NCBI GenBank assembly: GCA_003427395.1
Contig: BFEA01000015.1
Span: forward strand, 587,494 to 622,266
Length of the DNA stretch: 34,773 nucleotides
From: Chara braunii
Lineage: Eukaryota > Streptophyta > Charophyceae > Charales > Characeae
Direction: 5' to 3'
In this document: piece by piece, positions 20,028 to 28,123 of the stretch
Layout: every line of letters begins with the position of its first letter
How positions within the stretch are numbered: position 1 is the first letter of the stretch
Notes under the pieces: model-generated
What the model was told of the DNA's origin: nothing
What the model saw: the letters and a program-made list of their open reading frames with translations, nothing else
Databases searched by the model: none
Program-made: the position numbers and the translations under genes

Positions 20028-20077
20028 GACCCCTGAGGAGTTCCAGTTGGCGGCCGGACGAAACGCAGCGTCGGGTC
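20028..20077 (+). ncRNA. hammerhead ribozyme, right copy
   Basis: Same 50-nt layout as the left copy. Stem I is GACCC (20028-20032) with GGGTC (20073-20077), the core is CTGAGGA (20033-20039), stem II is 20040-20059, GAAAC is at 20060-20064 and GTC at 20070-20072, with cleavage predicted after C20072. Stem II has one A-C mismatch compared with the left copy, so it may be weaker. The stem III loop differs (GCAGC instead of CCCTC). It sits immediately 3' of the perfect inverted repeat. Confidence 0.82.
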
Positions 20078-20344
20078 GCTGTGCCATACTACACAATGCT
20101 TACTCTTCGATGTTGTGCCGGTGCTTTATGATCAATTTTTCGGCCTATTGGTCGCGTTTTGGGATTTCGGGACTATGTGCGTTCCCCCCTTTCTTCTTTT
20201 TCTCTGTCTTCCTTTCTTTCTTCTCTCCTTTGTCTTATCTTCTCTCTCATCTTTCTTCTCTTCTCTCTTCTCCCTCATTCTGTCTTCTTCTCCTTTTGCT
20301 TACGTGATGCATTTTTGTTGTTGCTGTGGACTTTGTCCTTATCG

Positions 20345-20353
20345 AACCTAATG
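20345..20353. repeat. target-site duplication of PLE2, right copy
   Basis: AACCTAATG, identical to 4721-4729. Outside it the PLE1 minus-strand coding sequence resumes. Confidence 0.8.
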
Positions 20354-21540
20354 TAGCTCATCAAAATCTCAAAACTCACAAATCTTTTTTTGCCCCTTTT
20401 CCTCTCCTTCGCACGTGCACTCCCGTGATTCCTTTCCTTCCATACCACCACATACACCAGTCGACGGTCCGCACGATCGAATCCTGTGGCAACTTCCTGA
20501 ACATATCTTTTATGTCATAGGAAGCCGTTAACACCCTCGCATTCCTACAAGCTCCCTCCATCTTCCTGTTGATCTTCCTCAAATGCTCCTTCATCTGACC
20601 TACCGGTAGGCCAAACAGCGTACCATTCAAGCTCCGTGCTACGACCTTACTATCCCTATTGCTTGGCTCACAGTCAGTCGGGCATATGGGTCGGTACTTA
20701 CTCGTGTCTATATGTTTCGGCAACGTGTACGCCCGTCCCATCTTCCCATCCTTCCGCCGCTTACCCATTGCAATGCCTGAAAACGACCTTTATTAGATGA
20801 TGATTCCCTTGTTTCCTTCAGCAGGTCCACTTCACCATCGCTGCAATGTACGTACCCCTTATTCTCAACAAAGGTTGACTTCATCCCTCTCCCATAGGTC
20901 TCCGGACACATTACCAGTGTCTCACCCGGATTCTTGTCCAATGGGCAGAGCACCAGTCCCTTCAATTCTTCCTTCATCCTACGGATCTCATCCACTTCAG
21001 ATTTAACTCCCGCCCGCATCTCACTCAAGCAGCCCATAATCTCAGCCTGACTTATCTTGATCTGACCGATGTCACTACCTAACCAATTCACACTGTTTAT
21101 CGATTCCGTTAGTTCGTTCACCAGCCTTGATTGTTCGCCTTCGTCAACTTCAATCGGCACATTCTTCGCGTTCCTTGAGATGTTCAGACTTTACCTCCAT
21201 TCGCTGAGTCGGAAATGTACGTGCCCATTCACCATTGGAAGGGCTCTACCGGTGCATGTGCACTGGGTGATGCCATCAGCTGCATATCGCCGATGGTTAT
21301 GAATAATCTCCCCGTCGTTTGGACTTCTCGTCCAAACAACTCGGGTGCATCTTCGCACCATTTCCTTCGTTGTGACTTTGAGTCTCAGCTCCCCCACCTT
21401 TTTTACCAGTCTACGAACTTCCCCTTTCTTAATTTGTTCATTGAAGCGGACCCATACAACTATTTGTCTCCTGACATTTACGCCATACCGTACCTTACGG
21501 TTATAATAATTTGAATTCCTTATTTTTCCCAACTTTTTAT
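20354..21540 (-). pseudogene. PLE1 ORF, N-terminal domain and start of RT
   Basis: Read from 21540 down: RVVWTRSPNDGEIIHNHR, a Cys pair QCTCTG and HVHFRLSE (parallel to the PLE2 protein at 8011-8330); TAA at 21191-21193; a coiled-coil-like EVDEIRRMKEELKG; and VLCPLDKNPGETLVMCPETY, an RT N-terminal motif. A frameshift near 20740 leads to MGRAYTLPKH and YRPICPTD, then RT motif A YDIKDMF (20499-20519). A second shift near 20400 leads to FVSFEILMSYIRF, which runs into the PLE2 insertion. It continues at 4720. The upstream GIY-YIG part is missing, so the copy is probably 5'-truncated near 21540. Confidence 0.8.
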
Positions 21541-21587
21541 CATTGGATTGATTTCATTGTCGAACTGATTGACACCAGGTACTCATC

Positions 21588-21669
21588 TGATTCCACCGGG
21601 ATTCGAACGCAGTTGTCTTTATCGACAGTTACATGGGTGTACCATTCTGTTCCGCCACGTGGACTTGGC
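21588..21669 (-). repeat. tRNA-derived SINE head, copy 1
   Basis: On the minus strand an A-box-like TGGCGGAACAGAATGG (21642-21657) is followed 33 bp later by a B box GTTCGAATCCC (21598-21608), then GAATCAGATGA. The spacing and long middle part recall a tRNA with a long variable arm (Ser or Leu type). The second copy at 23276-23350 has the same GATTCGAA, CCGCCAC and CATCTGATT blocks. It is not a functional tRNA gene: the acceptor stem does not close. Confidence 0.65.
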
Positions 21670-21674
21670 AAGAC

Positions 21675-21676
<2 letters not shown>

Positions 21677-21714
<38 letters not shown>
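21677..21714. repeat. poly(A) run
   Basis: About 38 A residues next to the tRNA-like head. Probably the scar of a retrotransposed element in plus orientation; the owner is not identified. Confidence 0.8.
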
Positions 21715-21719
<5 letters not shown>

Positions 21720-21899
21720 AAAGTTCTTCCTGATACTTCCCCCCCCCCACTAAAAGAAAAAAGAGCTTGGAAAAATCTTTTTTCTTTTTTTTTTGGAAAA
21801 ATCTTGATCCGGGTTTAGAACATTACCATGATGTCAGAGTGACTCAGTGCGTACTCACACTAGTATCACTAATCTTAAATGTATATGACCGCATTTATG

Positions 21900-22150
21900 G
21901 CCGGACTTGTATGCATCTGGCCCCAATTTCGTCCAGAGATAAGTGTATTCAAGTCAACTTGCAGTCTAAATGCAGCAATAATGGCTGAGCTTGTATACAT
22001 CTGGCCGCAATTTCCTCCAGAGATAAGTGTATTCGGGTCAACTTTCAGTCTAAATGCAGCAATAATGGCCGAACTTGTATGCATCTGACCGCAATTTCCT
22101 CCAGAGATAAGTATATTTGGGTCAACTGTCAGTCTACATGCAGCAATAAT
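21900..22150. repeat. 84-bp tandem repeat, three units
   Basis: GCATCTGGCC and the following ~80 bp recur with exact 84-bp spacing (word starts 21910, 21994, 22078), differing by scattered substitutions. The period is a multiple of three and the array is open on both strands, so long ORFs appear in both directions. I read it as a minisatellite inside a larger repeat (21850-22640) whose ends carry TACTCACACTAG and CTAGTGTGAGTA. Confidence 0.85.
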
Positions 22151-22650
22151 GACCCCGGTTTCTATCGGGCCGAAGAAGTAGCCCAAATTGCGGTCAGGTA
22201 CATCCAGGAAAACATATTGATAGGATAGCCTGCCCCACACAAAGATCACATTATTAGTGGATGTGAATCTTTTTGGTTGGAAAGAAGATCTTTCGTGTTT
22301 CTTTTTTTTTTTTTTTTTTTTTTAATCCAGAGAATCTGGATTGCAAAACGTTGAGGGCATACTCAAAGTAGAAATTTCCTAAAATAAAAACAAAAAAAAA
22401 GAGGGTCTACTCACACTAGAAATTTCCTAAATGCATCTGACCGGAATTAGAGCCCTACCAAGATGCATCTGATAGCAATCATGTCCAGAGCTCAGTAGAA
22501 AAACTCCGAAAATTTCCTCTTTTTTTTTTTTCCCTTTCTTTTTCAATAAAAAAGTCTGAAATGTACTTCAAAAGGATGCCATTTGTCAGCCAAGTTTCTT
22601 AATACCTATCCAAAAATTCCTAGTGTGAGTATGGCCTGAAAAGAGAAAAG
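22151..22650. other. AT-rich repeat debris, no gene
   Basis: T and A runs (22302-22323, 22389-22399, 22519-22531) and two copies of an ACTAGAAATTTCCTAAA-like phrase (about 22364 and 22414). The tail of the minisatellite unit (GCATCTGACCG) recurs near 22432. The end, CCTAGTGTGAGTATGGCC (22619), is the inverted form of the phrase near 21853, hinting at one terminal-inverted-repeat unit. Confidence 0.45.
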
Positions 22651-22651
22651 G

Positions 22652-22770
22652 GTCCTTTGGGACATCCCTTACAAAGTTAAAATGGGAATGATGCAGAAAA
22701 GATTAGCATGGCCCTGTCGAAGGATGACAACACATAAATCAAGAAATCCTCCATTAAAAAAAAAAAAAAA
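22652..22770 (+). pseudogene. U6 snRNA retropseudogene with A tail
   Basis: The stretch follows U6 snRNA nearly end to end: a 5' stem-loop GTCCTTTGGGGAC-like start, GGACATCC, an AAGATTAGCATGGCCC block, AAGGATGACA.CACA and AAATCAAGAAAT. The invariant ACAGAGA box reads GCAGAAA and the 3' end shows substitutions, so it is not a working gene. It ends in 15 A residues (22756-22770) instead of the U tail, which indicates LINE-mediated copying. Confidence 0.85.
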
Positions 22771-23275
22771 GACTCTGCTGCTACTCGACGAGGGGTGGGG
22801 GACGATGAGAAAGGGAGACGCAGCTACTGGCAAAATGCTCGGTCTTTGCATTAGCCGGACCCCCACCGGCGGCCCCAACCCCCCGGGGGGCAACATGAAT
22901 TTCCTCGTTTGCGAGGCCCTATGCTTTCAGGGGTCCCCTCTATATAGTCTTTAGGTAGGTAGGTAGTGTGAGGTGAATTTGAGAGAAGAATATAGCTTAA
23001 AAAAAAGAAAAAGAAAGAAAGGATAAGAAATAGCCACCAAGGAGACAGTCAGACTCAGCATAAGCATAATCTACTCTCAGCATAATCAGATGATCTTTTT
23101 TTTTTTTTTTTTCCAAGGATAATCTTCTGCAGAGAAATTCCATTTGCTGAGAAGAAGATACTGTTTGCTTTCTTTGTTGCTTTTTTCACTTTTTTCTTTC
23201 AAAGGGCGCCGCCGCTGTGGCCTTGAGATATCACATTGAGCTTACCATCCCCATAATTAGATCCTTCTGTTCATC
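22771..23275. other. no gene; GC-rich palindromic patch and A/T runs
   Basis: 22857-22890 is rich in CCCC/GGGG palindromes (CCGGCGG, CCCCCCGGGGGG). A short (TAGG)n run lies at 22952-22966, followed by A-rich and T-rich stretches. No coding signal. Confidence 0.5.
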
Positions 23276-23350
23276 TGATTGCAGCTGGATTCGAACTTGG
23301 GTCCATATCTCAACAGTTGACGGCCGTACCGGACCCCTCTCCGCCACACC
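23276..23350 (-). repeat. tRNA-derived SINE head, copy 2
   Basis: Minus strand: A box TGGCGGAGAGGG (23335-23346) and B box AGTTCGAATCC (23287-23297), followed by AATCAGATGA as in copy 1. The long middle part again suggests a Ser/Leu-type tRNA ancestor. Two copies in one window with the same post-B-box motif support a dispersed SINE family. Confidence 0.7.
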
Positions 23351-23498
23351 CATTTGCCGTCGCTTAGATACTGTGTGACTGATTTGGGTGTGTGCGGCAA
23401 GTACCCCCGGCCCCAACCAAACACAAGTCTTTTCCTTTTTTTTGTGTTGGTTAAAAAAAAAAAAAGAAAAGGGGAAACAGTGGCTGTGACACACTTTT

Positions 23499-23560
23499 AG
23501 TTTGAAATAGTCAAGAAAAAAGACAAAGTGGCGCCCATGTCATGATGTGAGTTTCGAACC
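23499..23560. repeat. dispersed repeat, copy 1 (second at 26411)
   Basis: TAGTTTGAAATAG.CAAGAAAA and AAAGTGGC.CC.ATGTCAT recur at 26411-26465. The copies differ by a few substitutions and an indel in an A run. Family unknown. Confidence 0.7.
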
Positions 23561-23628
23561 CCAGTGGCGCTTGGCAGATATAGGGGATCTCCTTTTTTGC
23601 TGCAATTCGGGAACTGAGAAAGTAAAAC

Positions 23629-23631
<3 letters not shown>

Positions 23632-23702
<71 letters not shown>

Positions 23703-23717
23703 GAAAAGAAAAAAGAG
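23632..23717. repeat. long poly(A) followed by (AAAAG)n
   Basis: About 50 A residues grade into AAAAG repeats. This is typical of an ageing retrotransposon tail and is prone to length error. Confidence 0.85.
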
Positions 23718-23778
23718 AAAGTAACTGTTGCCTATTCTGAACGTTGGGTGTTGGGTGTGACTCCAATGTACTTAGGGC

Positions 23779-23955
23779 CAGATCCCACTGGCAAAGAGGA
23801 TTGGAATAAGTGTGTGAATCTGGACGTGTTCCACACAGATATGCAGAAAAGCAGATCAATCACAGTTTGATTGATCTGCGTTTCTGCATATCTGTGTGGA
23901 ACACGTCCAGATTCACACACTTATTCCAATCCTTTTTTCCAGTGCCACTGGATCT
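23779..23955. mobile_element. foldback element, copy 1
   Basis: A near-perfect palindrome. The inner arms (from 23798 and back to 23932) pair over about 65 bp with one mismatch around a 5-nt loop, and imperfect pairing extends outward to 23779/23955. The outer sequence GCAAAGAGGATTGG is shared with the second copy at 24414-24681. No ORF. Confidence 0.75.
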
Positions 23956-24012
23956 CAGTAGTTATGGATCTATACATCCGGCCCTTAGAAAGCCCTCCTC
24001 CGCGCAAGCACA

Positions 24013-24060
24013 GCTTCAAACCAGCGACCTTGGCCTCAAGAGCCGAGTCTCTTAAACCAC
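24013..24060 (-). repeat. tRNA-like module beside a TIR unit
   Basis: Minus strand: A-box-like GTGGTTTAAGAGACTC (24045-24060) and B-box-like TGGTTTGAAGC (24013-24023). The A-box side overlaps the terminal inverted repeat of the 24052-24199 unit. A similar arrangement occurs at 25792-25846. Confidence 0.5.
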
Positions 24061-24199
24061 CAGTACTTGGGCGACGCCTTAGCGTTAACGCTACGCGATT
24101 TCCGCGGCCGGCGGGCCGTCAATAAATAGAATAGACAGCCCTCACTGCTTTGAGATTTGGGCGGGCGCGGCGCACAGTGCCCAAGTACTGGTGGTTTAA
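24052..24199. mobile_element. 148-bp TIR unit, copy 1
   Basis: The 21-bp terminal inverted repeats are perfect (TTAAACCACCAGTACTTGGG. at 24052 and its complement ending at 24199). The unit contains AGCGTTAACGCTACGCGA (24081-24098), also found in copy 2. No ORF. The ends begin with TTAA, which could be either the element terminus or a TTAA target duplication. Confidence 0.7.
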
Positions 24200-24413
24200 C
24201 CACTACAGCCAGGACACAGTGTTCGAAAGTGGAATCGTACAGGTCCTGATATCCACCCCGGCCCTGCAAGGCTGTAGTGTCCAACTCAATACGCACATCA
24301 CACTACACCACAGGGACACGGCAGCTCCCCCGTATACTGTTCTGCTTTTGTCTTGTCGGCTTCGAAGACTTCTGCAATTTCTAGCTTCTTGCTCGAGAAG
24401 CAAGGTCTGACTA

Positions 24414-24681
24414 GCAAAGAGGATTGGATTAGGCATCTGAATCTGGATGTCTTTTATGCAGAGATGGAGGCAGAGATGGAGGAAGCAGATCATCCCCCTA
24501 ACTGAATGGCTGATTGCTGTCAAATGTCTAGTATCCAACCTCCATAACCTGTACTTCATACTAGGAGGGGGGGAGGAGGGGGGGGGAGGGGGGAAGGAAA
24601 GCAGATCAATCACCATTTTCTGCACCTCTCCACAAACACATTGGATTCCCAGATTCAGGCGTGAAATCCAATCCTCTTTGC
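24414..24681. mobile_element. foldback/TIR element, copy 2
   Basis: The 17-bp perfect terminal inverted repeats GCAAAGAGGATTGGATT (24414-24430) and complement (24665-24681) enclose diverged copies of the internal words of copy 1 (GAATCTGG, ATGCAGA, GCAGATCAATCA). The interior has a G-rich low-complexity run (24566-24596). Non-coding. Confidence 0.65.
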
Positions 24682-25590
24682 CGGGGAGACCTCACCCCTG
24701 TTCTCTCTGTTTTTCGGAATAACGGCATGTTTTGAAACCACAAAGGCGAAAAAAAATAAACACGCCGGCACGCGCCAACTCGAAATGAGCAATTTCGGTC
24801 CAAAAGTATCGGTTGGGCATTGTCTTTTCCTTTTGTTTCCCCCTCTGACACCACGGCCTACCCCTGGAAATATGACCCCCAGTCTGACACCACGGGCGTC
24901 ACGACTTCCGTTGCCTTTTCGAACTCCACGTGTTTTTTTTTTTTTTTTTTTTTTTTTTTCAAAAGCGCAGCCCGAGGGTGTTGTAGAGGCCAAGGACCAG
25001 ACCCGCGGTGATTGGCGGTGGCGGCAGCCAATGGTTGTCCTGGGAGGATAGGCGACCTACCCTACCCATCCCCACGTTAATGCTCCCAGTGCACCCCCTG
25101 CCTCTACTATCCTACCTCAGTGTGACCAGCGCTCAGGACCATCACCCTACCAGTATTGAGGGCAACTTGGACCAGACAGCAGTGACAAGCACCAAGGCTG
25201 GGCCAACCTCCCAGCCCTGATGGAAGCGGAAGCGGACGAACCTTGCCGTATGGGAACCTCGGACGCCAGGCTCATCCAATCTTCTACATGCCCAATTCAG
25301 AGAGTCTACCCAGCAGGATTACCTAAGCAAGGCAGGCCAGCACCCGCGGACACATCCTACCATCCTTCCCCTAGCTTACCCAAGGCTAGCGGAGCTCAGA
25401 CTAGCCGGAGGGACTTATATCCCTACCCCTACCCTAGAGCTAAGACATGCATGAGTAGACCCCGTCATATACCTGGTAGACCCCCCCAGCCCAGTATCGT
25501 AATTTGTGTGTGTGTGTATGCCCAGAGGATATGTATGTTTTGTAGGAGCCCATAGGGCCACGTGTTTTTGTATCTGCCCGAAGGCTCTCT
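24682..25590. other. no gene; poly(T) scar and unassigned sequence
   Basis: A poly(T) run at 24932-24959 suggests a minus-strand retrotransposed insert. The following 24960-25500 is moderately GC-rich, with no frame that shows recognisable motifs, and a short (GT)n lies at 25506-25518. Confidence 0.45.
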
Positions 25591-25716
25591 GTGCTCTGTG
25601 TGCCTATATAGCGAGATGTATGTGCCCGAAGCCCAGATACGTGCAGTCTACGTGTGCTCTGTGTAACTGTATAGCGAGATGTATGTGCCCGAAGGCCAGA
25701 TATGTTCAGTGCTATG
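25591..25716. repeat. 63-bp tandem repeat, two units
   Basis: GTGCTCTGTGT starts units at 25591 and 25654, both containing ATAGCGAGATGTATGTGCCC. The 63-bp period is a multiple of three and yields a Cys-rich 21-residue repeat on paper, but there is no other sign of coding. Confidence 0.75.
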
Positions 25717-25791
25717 TAGAGGGAACAATGTGTTCGTTTGAAGAGATGACAGGCCAAGCTGGACAAGAACCCCCCTCAAAGTCCCCAGCCA

Positions 25792-25846
25792 GACTCGAAC
25801 CCGTGATCTATGACATGTGACCTGAAAACTCTACCATTTAAACCAC
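25792..25846 (-). repeat. tRNA-like module beside TIR unit copy 2
   Basis: Minus strand: A box TGGTTTAAATGGTAGA (25831-25846) and B box GGGTTCGAGTC (25792-25802), a good match to Pol III internal promoter boxes. As at 24013, its 5' end runs into the terminal inverted repeat. Confidence 0.6.
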
Positions 25847-25996
25847 CAGTACTTGGCCCAGCTATAGGCCGCGGAAAAAAATAGAGTAGAAACGTTTCTA
25901 GTTGGATGAATTTGGGCGCTCCAGTAGTGGCCCGTATGTTTCCTAAAATTGGGTAGCGTTAACGCTACGCGACTTTAGGAAGTACTGGTGGTTTAA
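25838..25996. mobile_element. 159-bp TIR unit, copy 2
   Basis: The 17-bp perfect inverted ends TTAAACCACCAGTACTT (25838-25854) and complement (25980-25996) surround the 18-bp word AGCGTTAACGCTACGCGA (25955-25972) shared with copy 1. The word lies near the left end in copy 1 but near the right end here, in the same orientation. Confidence 0.7.
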
Positions 25997-26231
25997 GCAA
26001 CAATCGCAAACGGCCCCTGTGTGTGATATGCCAGACTGGGGAGATCAACAGAACAACAAAAGCCACAGCCACAAGCAACCCACGCAGTATCAAGACCCGA
26101 CATACAACACCATGGACAACCCTTGGGTGGTGCACAGGCAGTGTCTGTATAAGCTTACGGTGCGTCAGTCCAAGGGAATGTGTGTCCAGCTGTGCCTCAT
26201 TCTAACGCCCTGCCGGTGTCCATGCACAAGG

Positions 26232-26318
26232 CTGCAATAGAGTTTTGAACCCGCAACCTCATACCACAACGCGCATTTCCAACCGGTGCTCTCACCACTG
26301 AGCTACATCAACTGGACA
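26232..26318 (-). repeat. tRNA-derived SINE head, different family
   Basis: Minus strand: TAGCTCAGTGGTGAGAGCA (26287-26305) is an excellent A box with D-arm context, and GGGTTCAAAAC (26242-26252) is a B box about 35 bp later. The beginning GATGTAGCTCAGTGG is typical of tRNAs without a long variable arm. The T-arm is imperfect, so this is a SINE head or tRNA pseudogene, not a working tRNA. Confidence 0.7.
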
Positions 26319-26410
26319 ATCCCGACATGTGTTTTTTTTTCCCATTTGATACTCAAAGTTGACATGAATGTACTGTAACATGCCTCTTTTTTTGGGGGGG
26401 GAATCACCTT

Positions 26411-26465
26411 GTTAGTTTGAAATAGGCAAGAAAAGACAAAGTGGCACCGATGTCATCATTTGAGT
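26411..26465. repeat. dispersed repeat, copy 2 (first at 23499)
   Basis: Shares TAGTTTGAAATAG and GACAAAGTGGC with 23499-23560, in the same orientation. Confidence 0.65.
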
Positions 26466-26730
26466 TTCAGAATGTGCAAGTTTAGTGGAGGGGGGGTTGA
26501 AACGGTGGCCGTTTTTTTGAAGTGGTGGGAACATTGGGAATGCGGATTTAGCAGCGGCTTTTTTTGCCCGGGCCTGTTTCGAGAACTGCTAATTTAGTTG
26601 CCTAATACAAACGCTAGGTGTGACCGAGGAGCTGTTGAACCTTCCTTTTTTTTGGGGGGCGGGAGGGGGGGAAGGAACAAAAGTCTCTTTATCTGACAGT
26701 TAGGCAAAACTGTAGGAAAGAGTAAGGTCG

Positions 26731-28123
26731 GGATCTCACAGATATGCGGATGGAAAAGCCGCCGGCCATGAAATGCGGGCAAACAATATTGGGAAAAGAA
26801 ATCGTCGGCAAGTTGGGACCCCACAGCGAACCACAGCGAAGGAAGTTTTGCGGCGAAATGAGGGCTGTTGTTTCGGTGATAGGGAAGGTCTATCGCCATG
26901 GCCCGAAAAGGAAAGTATTGGCGTGTCCGAGTGATCGGTTATGGATGGTAGGAACTACTGAGCACCGGAAGCAGGCGACATCGGGGGACTTCATCATTCT
27001 TTTGGCTTTTCGTGCTTGTTTCGTCTTGTCTCTTCACATGATTACAGGTTTCGGCCTGTCTGCTTGTGTTGCATTGATTGTATACTATCACTGCAACCAC
27101 CACGTACGAACCGGCTGGGGGATGTTCACCCTGACCGTGTGACTATACCCCTTCTCTCTATCCTTGCTATCCTACTCTCCGTTCGTCATTACTTCATCAT
27201 TATTCTGTCTGTGCCGCGGATAATTGCGCTCGGGGGACTTCATCATTCTTTCGTCTTTTCAAGGTTGTTTCATCTTGTCTCTTTGCATGATTACAGGTTT
27301 CGGCCTGTCTGGTTGTGTTGCCTTGATTGTATACTATCACTGCGACATCGGGTGGCACACTTGGGACCCGTGCGATGGGGCAAACATGAGAAGGCTGGTG
27401 GGGCTGCGCCTTGGGGAGGACCCACTACCGGCCACGAAACCGTTGGCTCGTGCGCAGCAGCTGTCCAACTGTTTTGTATTTTTGTTTGCCTGTCTGCGTG
27501 CCCCGCAGAGCCTTCTTCATTGCACACGTACAGCTTCCATCATGTGCCCGTTCCACATGTAGTTCTTTACCGCATCACAGATTGCCGGAGGGTGCTCGCC
27601 AACAGTGCAAGCACCATCATTTGCGGTCTGCAGAAGGATGAGGTGTGGACCATCAGACATGGTGGACGGATTTGAAAACGGCTGGTCCCGCTGTGCCTGT
27701 TTGTTTGTGTCCCATTCAGGAGGGACTGCCTTGAGATGCCATCGTCCTCGCGTGCGACAGAAGGCACAGAATGCCTGGGTGTTTCAGGAACAGGAATGGA
27801 ACCATGGGCGGACACTGGCAAAGCCGAGTGAGGGACGCGACCTTGAAAAATTTCGAGATGCCCCACCCCCCTACCATCTGCAATGGGCACATTGTCAAAA
27901 TTACGGCAAGGAATCCTCCCGACAGACTTTTCCAGGCCGTGGACAATGTGAGTCTCAGAACGGAAAGATGTGTTCTCCCGGGCCACGAACTTCGGTAAGA
28001 GGGGTACCCAGAAAAGAGTTTGCAGAAGAAATTTCACCTTATCCAGGAAGTCTGCCGCGAGTTGTGGGGCCCCAGAAACAGTTTTGCGGCGAAGTTTTTT
28101 CCATCCGCATTTCTGTGGGGTCC
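26731..28123. mobile_element. candidate TIR DNA element (1.39 kb)
   Basis: The ends GGATCTCACAGATATGCGG (26731) and, on the other strand, GGACCCCACAGAAATGCGG (from 28123) match at 24 of 27 positions, through GATGGAAAA. A TTTTGCGGCGAA motif lies inside both ends, in direct orientation. The interior contains a 112-bp direct repeat. Frames inside are open for up to about 220 codons but look unlike any protein I know. No target duplication seen. Confidence 0.4.
26983..27343. repeat. 112-bp direct repeat, two copies 249 bp apart
   Basis: 26983-27094 and 27232-27343 both run from GGGGGACTTCATCATTCTTT to ATACTATCACTGC, with the same length and scattered substitutions. The duplicated part is within the candidate TIR element and explains repeated peptide phrases in the overlapping frames. 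Confidence 0.85.

Larger units (their letters stand above)
4730..20344 (+). mobile_element. PLE2: permuted Penelope-like retroelement, interrupted by a Ty3-like element
   Basis: The element is bounded by the 9-bp duplication AACCTAATG. It has direct terminal repeats (4730-5285 and 19655-20344), each holding a hammerhead ribozyme, and codes between them for a CCHC knuckle, coiled coils, GIY-YIG endonuclease and Penelope RT. It is split at 8657 by an LTR retrotransposon flanked by CCCT. Subtracting that 8937-bp insertion, the distance between the two predicted ribozyme cleavage points is about 6.08 kb, a plausible monomer length. An N-terminal endonuclease is the arrangement described for permuted PLEs of the green lineage and some animals. 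The copy is dead: several stops and frameshifts. Confidence 0.85.
19655..20344 (+). repeat. PLE2 right terminal repeat (pLTR)
   Basis: It matches the left terminal repeat from CCTTTGCTTGGG to GTCCTTATC, and abuts the duplication AACCTAATG. Unlike the left copy it carries a perfect inverted duplicate of part of itself (see 19747-20024), inserted just upstream of the hammerhead. Confidence 0.85.

Noticed and set aside
21890-22150. CRISPR-like array
   Set aside because: The 84-bp units are contiguous and near identical, with no unique spacers, and the setting is eukaryotic.
25506-25820. Cys-rich repeat protein (21-residue repeats)
   Set aside because: It reflects a 63-bp minisatellite and a GT run; there is no other coding evidence.
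26232-26318. Functional tRNA gene on the minus strand
   Set aside because: A and B boxes are good, but the T arm and acceptor stem do not pair properly and no terminator T run follows, so it is called a SINE head.
27016-27675. 219-codon hydrophobic ORF as a membrane protein
   Set aside because: The repeated peptide comes from the 112-bp direct repeat, several frames are open, and no motif or conserved start supports coding.
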